Shown: positions 17,401-23,745 of the stretch, piece after piece | Position numbering within the stretch: the first letter of the stretch is position 1 | Layout: each line of letters begins with the position of its first letter | Source of the DNA: Streptomyces niphimycinicus | GTDB taxonomy: Bacteria; Actinomycetota; Actinomycetes; Streptomycetales; Streptomycetaceae | Length of the DNA stretch: 36,969 nt | Assembly (NCBI RefSeq): GCF_018883605.1 | Contig: NZ_JAHLEM010000091.1 | Coordinates: 1 to 36,969, forward strand | Reading direction: 5' to 3' | Position numbers and translations under genes: made by a program | Notes under the pieces: generated by a model | What the model saw: only the letters and a program-made list of their open reading frames with translations | What the model was told of the DNA's origin: nothing | Databases searched by the model: none

Positions 17401-18287
17401 GAGACCACGAAGTTCTTGGTCCGGTCCGCTCCCAGCGGCCGGTACATGATCTCCCGGTAGGCCATGGCGCCGTCCTGCCAGTCCACCGCGCCGTCGTCAT
17501 TACGGTCACCGGTGAGGACGACCTTGGCGTACGGCAGCTCGGTGGGGGCCGGGTCGTGTCCGGCGACGGGCTCGGGCCGCCAGGTCCAGGTGCCGCTGGA
17601 CAGGGAGGTGCTCTTCACTCCATCGGTACTGGTCGTGCGGACCAGCAGCCGTGACTGGTCCTCCAGCGAGTTGGTCTCGACGGAGGCGGCGAGCCGGTCG
17701 GTGTTGAGGATGCCGTAGGTGGTGCCGTGCGGGATGCCGTCGGCCGGGGCATCGGTGATCTTCGTGTGCTTGTCGATGTCGGGCTCGGTGTTGTAGTCCG
17801 TGGTGAACGACAGGCGGGCGCCCGCGAGTTCGGCGCCCGCCTGATCGGAGTGTGCGGAGACCAACCCCTGGTCGGGAAGGGCCAGCGTGCGGAGCTTGTG
17901 GCCGTCGCTCTCGTCGATGTCGGTGACCTTGAAGGTCAGCACGTGGCCGCTGACGGCGAGCCGGGCCCGGATGGTCAGGTCCAGTTCGTCGACCCGCAGT
18001 GTGTAGTCGACAGCGTTGCCGTCCGGCGTGCCGTGGGACGCCGGCGTGTACGTCTGTCCGTTGACGACGATCTTGCCGGCCGCACCGGTGTGGCCGTGCA
18101 GGAATGAGCCGTCGGCCGTCCAGGTGTAGCGCTCGACCACGGGGAAGTCGGGGTCGACCTGAACGGTCATCTCGGGGGAGGAGAGAGTGACCGGGCCGTC
18201 GTCGGCGTGTGCGGTGCCTGCCGCCTGCAACGGTGCGGCGAGCGCGACGCACAGCGCTGCTGCCGCCAGTCTTCGGGTTCGTGGCAT
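14481..18287 (-). CDS. Secreted GH101-type endo-alpha-N-acetylgalactosaminidase-like enzyme (1268 aa)
   Basis: The signal peptide (residues 1-28, ending AHA-DD) exports the enzyme. Residues ~35-670 match the GH101 core: a beta-sandwich, then DRNDDGAVDWQD (261-272, calcium-loop-like), NFVVSNIEYNTNS, and a barrel with LVQLKGYQAEGHDNAHPDYG. FIYNDVYFARGYDAYE gives D445 as likely nucleophile and VHTEFEDF gives E471 as likely acid/base; the later NLPTKFMQHF is also typical. Galactose-binding-like modules follow (~680-825 and ~840-1015), then a NEW3-like domain (~1034-1120) and a C-terminal CBM6/35-like module (~1144-1266). GH101 enzymes release Gal-beta-1,3-GalNAc from Ser/Thr of mucin-type glycoproteins. 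Start: ATG with AGGAGG upstream. No LPXTG or C-terminal anchor is visible. The family is clear; exact specificity is not. Confidence 0.87.
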   Translation of the reverse strand: MPRTRRLAAAALCVALAAPLQAAGTAHADDGPVTLSSPEMTVQVDPDFPVVERYTWTADGSFLHGHTGAAGKIVVNGQTYTPASHGTPDGNAVDYTLRVDELDLTIRARLAVSGHVLTFKVTDIDESDGHKLRTLALPDQGLVSAHSDQAGAELAGARLSFTTDYNTEPDIDKHTKITDAPADGIPHGTTYGILNTDRLAASVETNSLEDQSRLLVRTTSTDGVKSTSLSSGTWTWRPEPVAGHDPAPTELPYAKVVLTGDRNDDGAVDWQDGAMAYREIMYRPLGADRTKNFVVSNIEYNTNSFASHPFTRVLDDIKKGSLLTDGLGQLVQLKGYQAEGHDNAHPDYGGHINEGTGGKKDLNFLVERAKKYGAAIGVHINSTEAYPDAKSFRWDMTNGPDDTGWIYRDVSYHINRDKDVQSGAFGKRLDELAKDVPELAFIYNDVYFARGYDAYELARLQHRHNWMVHTEFEDFLDRDTLWYHRSGQYEENGVRSQIIRFIQNTDRDIWYRKDATLLKGMSNLSYGGWMGQTDVQAWQRKVFTNNLPTKFMQHFPITKWTDHRVDFTDGVYSTEASGTWQMFQGDTKLADGNTLFLPWDPKRQTKIYHWNDEGGTTTWKLPKKWRGLDSVTLYRLTDTGRQDKKTLKVTDGKVTISAKARTAYVLYRGRAAEQKTVWGEGAIVKDGSFNSHTFDAWSRDGDARIDTSEKGWQYVRFGGAGAGRLTQRLRGLKPGTYSASAYVRVTGGRTATLGVGGYGGAAVTRSTDTSPAEQKDPVNVWNGTTFQKMHVLFTVPKGHSTATISLSGAAGGEGAADFADVRVNPTKAPANAGRHYLSEDFEAADRAWGPFVNSEGSGVDNPHSHRAERHKGYTRDTINGDFSFKSFRVSSGDVWRTIPQTLEFKPGRTYRVALKYQSDTAGQYRLQVRSGGTGTTDRTLVDDALPATTGRHLDSFPAADDPRPPGWNDSGPPQDSAPSKEYATVFGTGGAECGDPYLALTSMGGKGAVTVDDLVVDDLGPASTSGSGCPETGAVGLSIQNVDADAGKAVPVTARFTNHADVTLTDVDLKLTAPSGFTLKPASPTTAKALAPGATLEADYTLQAPSDMPPGSYHLSGEATAGHGGHQVTALADRKITFNCRPGVRCEAEDADLKGATVETLARGQSGEGYVNYSSGPGNSTEWTVDATDPGDYALTIRYALLSGDRPLTLSVNGQEIGTDSYPPTGSWSTWSDAKAEVPLTAGRNTIRLTSAKDDGPNIDYLTVSAAH

Positions 18288-18343
18288 GGGAAGCCTCCTG
18301 CCTTCCGGGGGGCGCCCATGCTGACGAGCACCGAAAGAAGGAA

Positions 18344-19468
18344 TCAACAAGAACCGCGGGGAGACCAGCTCGTCTCGCCTCCGCAGGAGGCCCGTACGAC
18401 CAACTCGGGCCGGAGCTGTACCTGGTGCACCGGGCCGGTGCCGTCATGGGCCATCCGCTGGAGCAGGATCTCCGCCGCGAGTCGCCCCAGCCGGAACTTC
18501 GGAGGGGACACGGCGGTCAGCGGCACCTCGGCGATATCGGCGAACTCGTTGTCATAACTGACCAGGGCGAGATCTCCCGGTACGCGCAACCCCGCTCGGC
18601 GGGCCGCTCCGAGGACGAGGGACGCCTCCCGGTCGCCGAAGCACAGGGCGGCAGTCACCCCGTCCGCATGGAGAGCGGTGATGGCCGCGTCCGCGCGCCA
18701 GGGGTCCCAGTCGGCCCTCAACTCGCTCACGCACACGGCCGTGGGCAGACCGAGATCTGCGGCTGCTCGGTCGTATCCCGCGGTGATCGGCCGGGCGTGT
18801 GGGCCGTCGCCGCGCAGCACCAGCGCGATCCGTCGGTGGCCGAGGTCGTGCAGGTGCTGTACGGCGAGGTACGCGCCGCTCTCGTGGTCCGTGCACACGT
18901 GCTCGGTGGCGTCGCGTGGACCCGCGGCGGTGAGCCGGCGTTCCATCAGCACCACCGGCACGGGAAGGTCGAGCAGCTCGGCCGCCCGACCCAGCGGGTC
19001 GGCGAGCTCGTGGAGCATGGGCACGAGCAGCAGGCCGCCGGCACCGGCGGCGAGCAGATGGTCGATCGCGTCGCGTTCGATTGCCCGGTCGTAGTGCGAG
19101 GAAGCGCGCACCAGCCGCGCGCCCGCCCTCGCCACCGCCTCCTCGACGCCTTGCAGGACGCGCGGGTAGTACAGCGACGTCGTGGGCACCAGCACGCCGA
19201 CCACCGCTCTGGAGGAAGCGGCGTCGGCGGGACGGACGGTCGCGAAGGTTCCAGCGCCCTGTCGCCGCTCGACCAACCGCTGTTGGACCAGTACCTCGTA
19301 CGCGCGCCGCACCGTGGTCACGGAGAGACCGGTCTCCGCCGCCAGAGCCTGCTCAGTGGGCATCTTGCTGCCCTGCGGCCAGGTGCCGTCGAGGACTCTC
19401 CGGCGCAGTTCGGCGGCCAAGCTCCGGAACTTCAGTTCGCGAGCCGTCTGCGGGCGGGTGTCCACCAT
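18344..19468 (-). CDS. Hybrid transcriptional regulator: GntR-type HTH + LacI-type effector domain (374 aa)
   Basis: An N-terminal GntR winged helix (FRSLAAELRRRVLDGTW, then KMPTEQALAAETGLSVTTVR and RLVERRQGAGTFA) is joined to a LacI/GalR-type sugar-binding effector domain (VGVLVPTTSLYYPRVLQGVE; PGDLALVSYDNE; AEVPLTAVSPPKF). I use the ATG at 19468, with GGAG seven bases upstream; another ATG five codons earlier lacks a ribosome site. It lies between the ROK kinase (72 bp upstream) and the GH101 gene (56 bp downstream) on the same strand, so it is probably co-transcribed and controls the GH101/ROK transcript and perhaps the importer. The effector domain is a paralogue of that in the DeoR-type regulator at 5024-6157. 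Confidence 0.9.
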   Translation of the reverse strand: MVDTRPQTARELKFRSLAAELRRRVLDGTWPQGSKMPTEQALAAETGLSVTTVRRAYEVLVQQRLVERRQGAGTFATVRPADAASSRAVVGVLVPTTSLYYPRVLQGVEEAVARAGARLVRASSHYDRAIERDAIDHLLAAGAGGLLLVPMLHELADPLGRAAELLDLPVPVVLMERRLTAAGPRDATEHVCTDHESGAYLAVQHLHDLGHRRIALVLRGDGPHARPITAGYDRAAADLGLPTAVCVSELRADWDPWRADAAITALHADGVTAALCFGDREASLVLGAARRAGLRVPGDLALVSYDNEFADIAEVPLTAVSPPKFRLGRLAAEILLQRMAHDGTGPVHQVQLRPELVVRASCGGETSWSPRGSC

Positions 19469-19540
19469 CCGTGCTCTCCCCATGGCCGCTGGTCTACGGG
19501 TCAGCGGTTCGAAGACATCATCGACGACGCCGGCAGGGCG

Positions 19541-20494
19541 TCATCGCTGTGCTTCCGCGAGCAGGTCCCAGGCGAGCAGGGCCACCCCCTGGCAACTGGC
19601 GGTGTCCCGCAACGCGGCCGGGACCACTTCGGGTGGTGCCTGGAAGGTCAGCCGCTCGGCGATCGCGGCCCGCAGCGGGACAAAGAGGATGTCGCCCACC
19701 GCGGCCAGTTCGCCTCCGACGACGACCGTCCGAGGATCCAGCAGGCCGATCCCCGCCACGACGGCATCGGCGATCGCGGCGACCGCTTGTCTCCAGATCC
19801 GCGTGGCTCGGGGAGCTCCGTAGGCCGCGGCGCGCGCGGCGTGGACCGCGGTGGCGGTCGGGTCGCCGCTCGCGCGCGCCCATGCCTCGGCGATGGCGGG
19901 GACGGAGGCGACCGTCTCCAGGCAACCGACCGCCCCACAGGCACAACGCCGCCCGCCCGGGCGGACTCGGAGGTGGCCGAACTCGCCGCCGAAACCGTGC
20001 GCCCCGGATTCGATCCGGCCGCCGGTGACCACCGCACCGGCGATGCCGTCACCGAGGGAGAGGAACAGGAACCGATCCTTGTCCTGGGCCGCACCCAGCC
20101 GCGCCTCCGCCAGTCCGGCGGAACGAACGTCGTGGCCGAGAGCAACCGGCAGGTTCCGCAGGGGTCGGCTCAGCAAGGAGCGCATCGGAACATCGCGCCA
20201 GCCCAGGTTGGCAGAGAACAGGGCCAGGCCGCGGCCCTCGTCGACGGCCCCGGGAACCGCGACGCCGACGCCGCGTGCCGCCTCCCCGTACTTCCGCAGT
20301 CCACGGTCGCGCAGTTCGGCGATGAAGTCCAGGACGCACTCGGCCACCGCCTGGGCTCCCCGCTCGTGTCCGGAGGCGCGCCGCAGGTGATCGAGCACGG
20401 TGCCGTCCCGTGCGATCAGGGCGGCTCGCGTGCTGGTGCTTCCGATATCGAGGGCGATGACGTGCTTCATGGTCAAGGACGTGCCGTGGGGCAT
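19541..20494 (-). CDS. ROK family sugar kinase (317 aa)
   Basis: This is an ATP-dependent hexose or N-acetylhexosamine kinase of the ROK family. It has the N-terminal phosphate loop ALDIGSTSTRAALI (14-27), the catalytic Asp candidate D122 (ALGHDVRSAGLAE; the usual N-D pair is H-D here), the second ATP loop SLGDGIAGAVV, and the ROK zinc motif H174...C184-x-C186-x4-C191 (CACGAVGCLE). No N-terminal DNA-binding domain is present, so it is a kinase rather than a NagC-like repressor. Start: ATG at 20494 with CCAGGAG seven bases upstream; an internal ATG at 20470 has no ribosome site. As first gene of the ROK-regulator-GH101 transcript it probably phosphorylates a sugar released from the imported glycan. 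Confidence 0.9.
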   Translation of the reverse strand: MPHGTSLTMKHVIALDIGSTSTRAALIARDGTVLDHLRRASGHERGAQAVAECVLDFIAELRDRGLRKYGEAARGVGVAVPGAVDEGRGLALFSANLGWRDVPMRSLLSRPLRNLPVALGHDVRSAGLAEARLGAAQDKDRFLFLSLGDGIAGAVVTGGRIESGAHGFGGEFGHLRVRPGGRRCACGAVGCLETVASVPAIAEAWARASGDPTATAVHAARAAAYGAPRATRIWRQAVAAIADAVVAGIGLLDPRTVVVGGELAAVGDILFVPLRAAIAERLTFQAPPEVVPAALRDTASCQGVALLAWDLLAEAQR

Positions 20495-20742
20495 GAGGGG
20501 ACTCCTGGGGCGACGCATCTGAAGGTGGCGCGAGACTCCATGCAAGCCACCCTGAAAGGAGGAATGCTCAAAGTTGATTGTTGCACCGCTATAACATGCA
20601 GTAAAGAGCACGTCCTGGGCATCGGCGGCCATGCGGGTGCGAACACCGCTACCGGCGCTGCCAGTGCAGGCTCACGGCAGGGTGAGGAGGCCGCGGTCGG
20701 GCCGGCCGCCGAAGAAGCGGATCGTCAAGATGCGTTCTGGCG
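20495..20742. other. Intergenic promoter region of the ROK operon
   Basis: This lies upstream of the ROK kinase and downstream of the TetR remnant. A locally AT-rich segment around 20565-20615 contains AAAGTTGATTGTTGCACCGC and TATAACATGCAG. It is the likely site of the ROK operon promoter and operator, but no clear -35/-10 pair or full palindrome could be assigned. No coding sequence is supported. Confidence 0.45.
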
Positions 20743-21165
20743 CTACGGGCTCGTCGCAGGGTGCCCGGGGCCGCTGTTTCGGTGTGTCCGGTCCGGGTTC
20801 GAGCGGTGGGTGTCCGGTGCCGCCTCGGCGGGAAGTGGTTCGCGGCGGTCGGCGCGCAGACCGTCGAGGGAGATGTGCAGCAGCCTGTGCCACATATGGG
20901 GGCGGCACTCGTCGGTGACCTGCACGGCGTGTCCCAGGGAGACCAGCAGGAGCAGCAGGTCGTCGGTGGTCACGCCGGGGCGCAGCACGCCGGTGGCGCG
21001 GGCGCACAGTTCCTCGATGACGAGGCGAAGCTGATGAATGCCCTCCAGGTCGGGGACCGACCAGGTCAGTGCGAAGTTCTCCATGATCGCGCTGTGGCGT
21101 GCGTAGCCGGTCAGGGCTTGCTGGTAGAAGTCGGTCAAGGCCACCCAGGGGTCTTGGGCGTCGAT
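20743..21165 (-). pseudogene. TetR family regulator, C-terminal domain only
   Basis: Reading on the minus strand from about 21165, DAQDPWVALTDFYQQAL, then HQLRLVIEELCARATG and VLRPGVTTDDLLLLLVSLGH match the ligand-binding C-terminal domain of TetR regulators of the SbtR-like type. The N-terminal helix-turn-helix is missing: upstream in this frame the translation is unrelated Arg/Ser-rich sequence antisense to a deazaflavin-reductase fragment. Because the DNA-binding domain is gone, this is a truncated gene. The breakpoint lies near 21165-21175. Confidence 0.75.
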
Positions 21166-21217
21166 CTTTGGAACCCACGGCGGCAGTCCGCATGATCCGG
21201 CGTGGTTCCGCAATCTC

Positions 21218-21865
21218 ATGGCGAACCCGCGGGTCACCATCGAGGTGGGCACGGAAACCGTGTCGGCCGTAGCCCGGCTCGCGCAAGGAGAGGAGCGCGA
21301 GCGGATCTGGGCGAAAGAGGTGGCGCTCGTCCCGAAGTTCGGCGTCCTGAAGTCACCCCTCACCGACCCCGCACCTCTTACGCGGGAGTTCCACGAAAGC
21401 GGTGAGGCCGTTTACCGGGAGATCGGCCAGCACCCCGGATATATCGCTCAGGCCGAACCGGCGGACAACAGCCAGGGCACACTGTTCGACTGGGACTGGG
21501 GTGAATGGGGAGAGTTCACTGTTCCGGCCTGGTACGAGAAAGGCCGCACCGTGGAAACCACCGCCCTGATAGCGACCCTCTCACTCTGGACCGACCTGCA
21601 ATCCGCCTTCGACTCCGTCTACACCGGTCTGCACCGCGCGGCGCTCAACAGGCGCTACGACTGGTTCGAGAGGACGGGACACCCGGGTTACGTGTTCTGG
21701 TGGGTTACCGACGACACGATACCCACCTGGCAGGACGGGGTTACCAGGCTGGAACACCTCCACGATCACGGCTACGCACCGTACGCCTTCACCTTCCGCC
21801 ACTCGTTCGATCCAGCCGGTACCCAGCGCGGCGAGTTCGCCGTGGATCCGTCGATATCCCCATGA
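21218..21865 (+). CDS. Chimeric ORF: deazaflavin-reductase C-terminal fragment fused to DUF3291-like domain (215 aa)
   Basis: Residues 1-~42 (ANPRVTIEVGTETV, then GEERERIWAKEVALVPKF) match the C-terminal part of the DDN/nitroreductase F420-dependent family. The resemblance continues upstream of the ATG in frame to about 21173 (SPHDPAWFRNL), showing that a longer gene was cut. From FGVLKSPLTDP onward the protein looks like a DUF3291 monooxygenase-fold protein (LSLWTDLQSAFDSVYTGLH, WFERTGHPGYVFWW, RLEHLHDHGYAPYAFTFRH) and seems complete to its end. The ATG at 21218 has no ribosome site. The likely history is a deletion joining two genes in frame; whether it is expressed is unknown. Confidence 0.6.
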   Translation: MANPRVTIEVGTETVSAVARLAQGEERERIWAKEVALVPKFGVLKSPLTDPAPLTREFHESGEAVYREIGQHPGYIAQAEPADNSQGTLFDWDWGEWGEFTVPAWYEKGRTVETTALIATLSLWTDLQSAFDSVYTGLHRAALNRRYDWFERTGHPGYVFWWVTDDTIPTWQDGVTRLEHLHDHGYAPYAFTFRHSFDPAGTQRGEFAVDPSISP

Positions 21866-22004
21866 GGCGTTCTCTTCGAAGGCACTTGGGGCGAATGCCG
21901 AGGAGAACCGAGGATCCGTGATCAGGATCCGGACCTGCGTGGATTCGCCTGGTCGAGGCCGTCCGCACACTCCGTCGACGCCTCGCGCCGCCGACGGACG
22001 GACC

Positions 22005-22411
22005 GTCGGCGAAGCCGTGTGGCCCGCCGGATGTCCTCCTCGACGAGAAGCACCTCGTCGACGACCTCGCGCATCCAGGCCACCGCCGCGGGCCGCTGAT
22101 GAGTGCGCCGTTGCCGGCCGGGACCACGATCGCGTCGAGACCGAGCGGGGCCAGTTCCACGGCGATGGTGCCGGCTCCCGACAGCAGGACTTCGGCGCCC
22201 AGTTCCCGCATCCGCGCCACCTTGTCGGGGTTGGCGTCATGGGCGGCGAACACCGTCACCGGGATACCGCGGGCCCGTCCGACGTACGCCATGGCCTGGC
22301 CGAAGTTGCCGGCCGAGGCGCAGACCACATGCCGCGCGACCGCCGCTTGCCGCGGAAAGAGGTCCACTCCGCGGCCCTTGAAGGACCGGAGCGGGTTCAG
22401 CGTCTCCACTC
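22005..22411 (-). pseudogene. Threonine/serine dehydratase-like PLP enzyme, deleted and frameshifted
   Basis: On the minus strand ETLNPLRSFKGRG contains the PLP-lysine motif (SFKGRG) of threonine dehydratases, followed by CASAGNFGQAMAYVGRARG and KVARMRELGAEVLL. The sequence then jumps to SGAGTIAVELAP and NGALISG, with roughly 40 residues of the family missing between. A frame change leads to AVAWMREVVDEVLLVEEDIR, normally found near the C-terminus after another ~40 residues. The N-terminal ~50 residues are also absent, cut where a hydrolase fragment begins. At least two internal deletions and one frameshift make it a pseudogene. Confidence 0.75.
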
Positions 22412-22558
22412 TACGCGCAACGGCTCGGCCGCGCCGGGGTGCCGGCCGAGCTCATCCAGTACCCCGCCGTACCCCATGCCCTCGACACCTTCGATCCCGC
22501 GGCAGCCGTCAGCCGCCGCGCGGTCGGCAATCGCGTACGGGCGCTGGGGGCCCTGTGA
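22412..22558 (+). pseudogene. alpha/beta-hydrolase esterase, C-terminal fragment
   Basis: The plus frame from 22412 reads YAQRLGRAGVPAELIQYP, then AVPHALDTFDPAAAVSRR, and ends with TGA at 22556-22558. This is a typical last ~48 residues of an alpha/beta-hydrolase-3 (acetyl-esterase-like) protein, including the catalytic-His region (PHALD). It has no start codon and begins exactly where the truncated threonine dehydratase remnant ends on the other strand, so 22411/22412 is a rearrangement joint. Confidence 0.65.
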
Positions 22559-22605
22559 GCGCCGGCCGGCGGCGAGCGGGCTGGTGAAGGCGGCCGTGTA
22601 GGTGG

Positions 22606-22759
22606 GCGCGTGCAGTTCCTCACCGATGGCCCTGGTGCATTTCTCGTCGCGGCCCACGAAGTGCAGTGCGGCACCTCGGGCGCTGAGCAGGCGGGCCGCC
22701 TCGGCGCCCAGACCCGAGTTCGCCCCCGTCAGCACGATGGTCTTGCCCGTGAGGTTCAT
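22606..22759 (-). pseudogene. Short-chain dehydrogenase, N-terminal fragment
   Basis: The ATG at 22759 begins MNLTGKTIVLTGANSGLG, a complete SDR cofactor-binding start (TGxxxGxG), and continues ARLLSARGAALHFVGRDEK. After about 50 residues the family resemblance ends and the frame reads through an unrelated hydrolase fragment on the opposite strand. The catalytic Tyr-x3-Lys region is missing. The start codon lies seven bases after the stop of the NmrA-like gene, so both were probably once co-transcribed. Confidence 0.7.
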
Positions 22760-22766
22760 GGGAGCG

Positions 22767-23145
22767 TCATCCTTTCGGCGCGCCGCTGACCGAGAGGCGG
22801 TCGGCGGCGGGGCTGGGGGATTCGACCGCGTCCAGAAGGCACTGGGCCAGGTCGGCGCGGCTGATCGCCAGGGGCGAGGGGGTTTTTGATGTCGGGGCGG
22901 GCGGATCAGGCGGGTGAGTCGGGCTGGTCGCTGACGATCGCGTCCTGCCCGTCGACGGCGCGGCGTGCGGCGGCCGGATCATCGCCCACGGCACCCTCCG
23001 CGATGCGCGGCCCCGGCGTCTCGGCCTGCCCCGCACCCCGTCGTACGAGCGCGGTCACCTGGTGTCCGCGCTCCAGGGCGTGGGTGACCACTTGCCTGCC
23101 CAGGCCGCCGTTGGCGCCGACCACGAGGAGCTTCATCTCTGTCAT
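22767..23145 (-). pseudogene. NmrA-like NAD(P)-binding protein with internal deletion
   Basis: The N-terminal part from ATG 23145 reads MKLLVVGANGGLGRQVVTHA, a Rossmann loop of atypical SDR/NmrA-like proteins, and stops early at 22906 (DAIVSDQPDSPA-stop). In another frame just downstream the typical C-terminal end of the same family appears: SPLAISRADLAQCLLDAVES and DRLSVSGAPKG, ending at 22767. The roughly 80-100 residues normally between are gone. It is divergent from the MarR gene, which probably regulated it. Confidence 0.75.
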
Positions 23146-23220
23146 CTCACTTCATCGGAACCCGTCCCGCGTTTCAGCTTGCCTAAAACTCGGGGCGCAA
23201 TACCGCGCCGGGTCGGCTCG

Positions 23221-23247
23221 AACTGGAGACTGCCCGGAACTCCAGTT
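23221..23247. promoter_or_regulatory. MarR-type operator palindrome
   Basis: AACTGGAG (23221-23228) and CTCCAGTT (23240-23247) form a perfect 8-bp inverted repeat with an 11-bp spacer, in the divergent region between the MarR gene and the NmrA-like pseudogene. A second, wider inverted pair, GTTTCAGCTTG (23171-23181) and CAAACTGAAAC (23253-23263), matches at 10 of 11 positions and encloses it. MarR dimers bind such inverted repeats, so autoregulation is likely. Confidence 0.6.
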
Positions 23248-23286
23248 AAAGTCAAACTGAAACTTGCCGAGAAGGAACGAGGAGTC

Positions 23287-23727
23287 GTGACCGCCCAGCC
23301 CCCGACCACCAGCACCGCCTTCCTGCTCGCCGCCCTGGGGCGGCGAGCACGCGAGGACGTCGAACGGGCACTCAAGCCGACCGGCTACACGCTGCGCCAT
23401 CTCGCGGCCCTCGGTCACCTGTTGAGGGAGCCGGGCATGTCCTACAGCGAACTGGGCCGCAGGGCAGGGATCACCGCACAGAGCGCCCAGGCCACCGTCC
23501 GGCAACTGGAAGAGCGCGGTGCCGTCGAGCGCCGCACCGACCCCGGACGAGGCCGCACCGCGGAGCTCCACGTCACGGCGACCGGCCAGGAACTCCTGCG
23601 GGCGGGGCGCGATGCCTACGCCGAAGTGGACGCCGTCCTGGAACGCGCGCTCGGGAAGCAACGGTGCCAGGACCTCACCGGGCTTCTCCTGTCGGCGTTG
23701 TCCGCGGGCTCTTCAGGGAAGGGCTGA
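23287..23727 (+). CDS. MarR family transcriptional regulator (146 aa)
   Basis: This is a winged-helix regulator of ordinary MarR length. Helices in LLAALGRRAREDVERAL and TLRHLAALGHLL are followed by the recognition region YSELGRRAGITAQSAQATVR and the beta-wing VERRTDPGRGRTAELHVT, then a dimerisation helix. I start at the GTG at 23287; GAAGGA and AGGAG lie upstream, and the frame before it has no family resemblance. It probably sensed a small phenolic or electrophilic ligand and controlled the divergent NmrA-like/SDR genes, which are now broken. The regulator itself looks intact. Confidence 0.88.
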   Translation: MTAQPPTTSTAFLLAALGRRAREDVERALKPTGYTLRHLAALGHLLREPGMSYSELGRRAGITAQSAQATVRQLEERGAVERRTDPGRGRTAELHVTATGQELLRAGRDAYAEVDAVLERALGKQRCQDLTGLLLSALSAGSSGKG

Positions 23728-23745
23728 GCCGCGCCGATCACCCCG

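Noticed and set aside
14379..20583. Similar CAACA...ACTTT motifs upstream of the binding-protein gene (14379-14394) and the ROK gene (20570-20583, opposite strand)
   Set aside because: Spacer lengths differ (6 versus 4) and the elements are not palindromic, so a shared operator cannot be claimed by eye.
18209..21034. 941-codon plus-strand open frame
   Set aside because: It is antisense across the GntR-type regulator, the ROK kinase and the TetR remnant, all clearly recognised on the minus strand.
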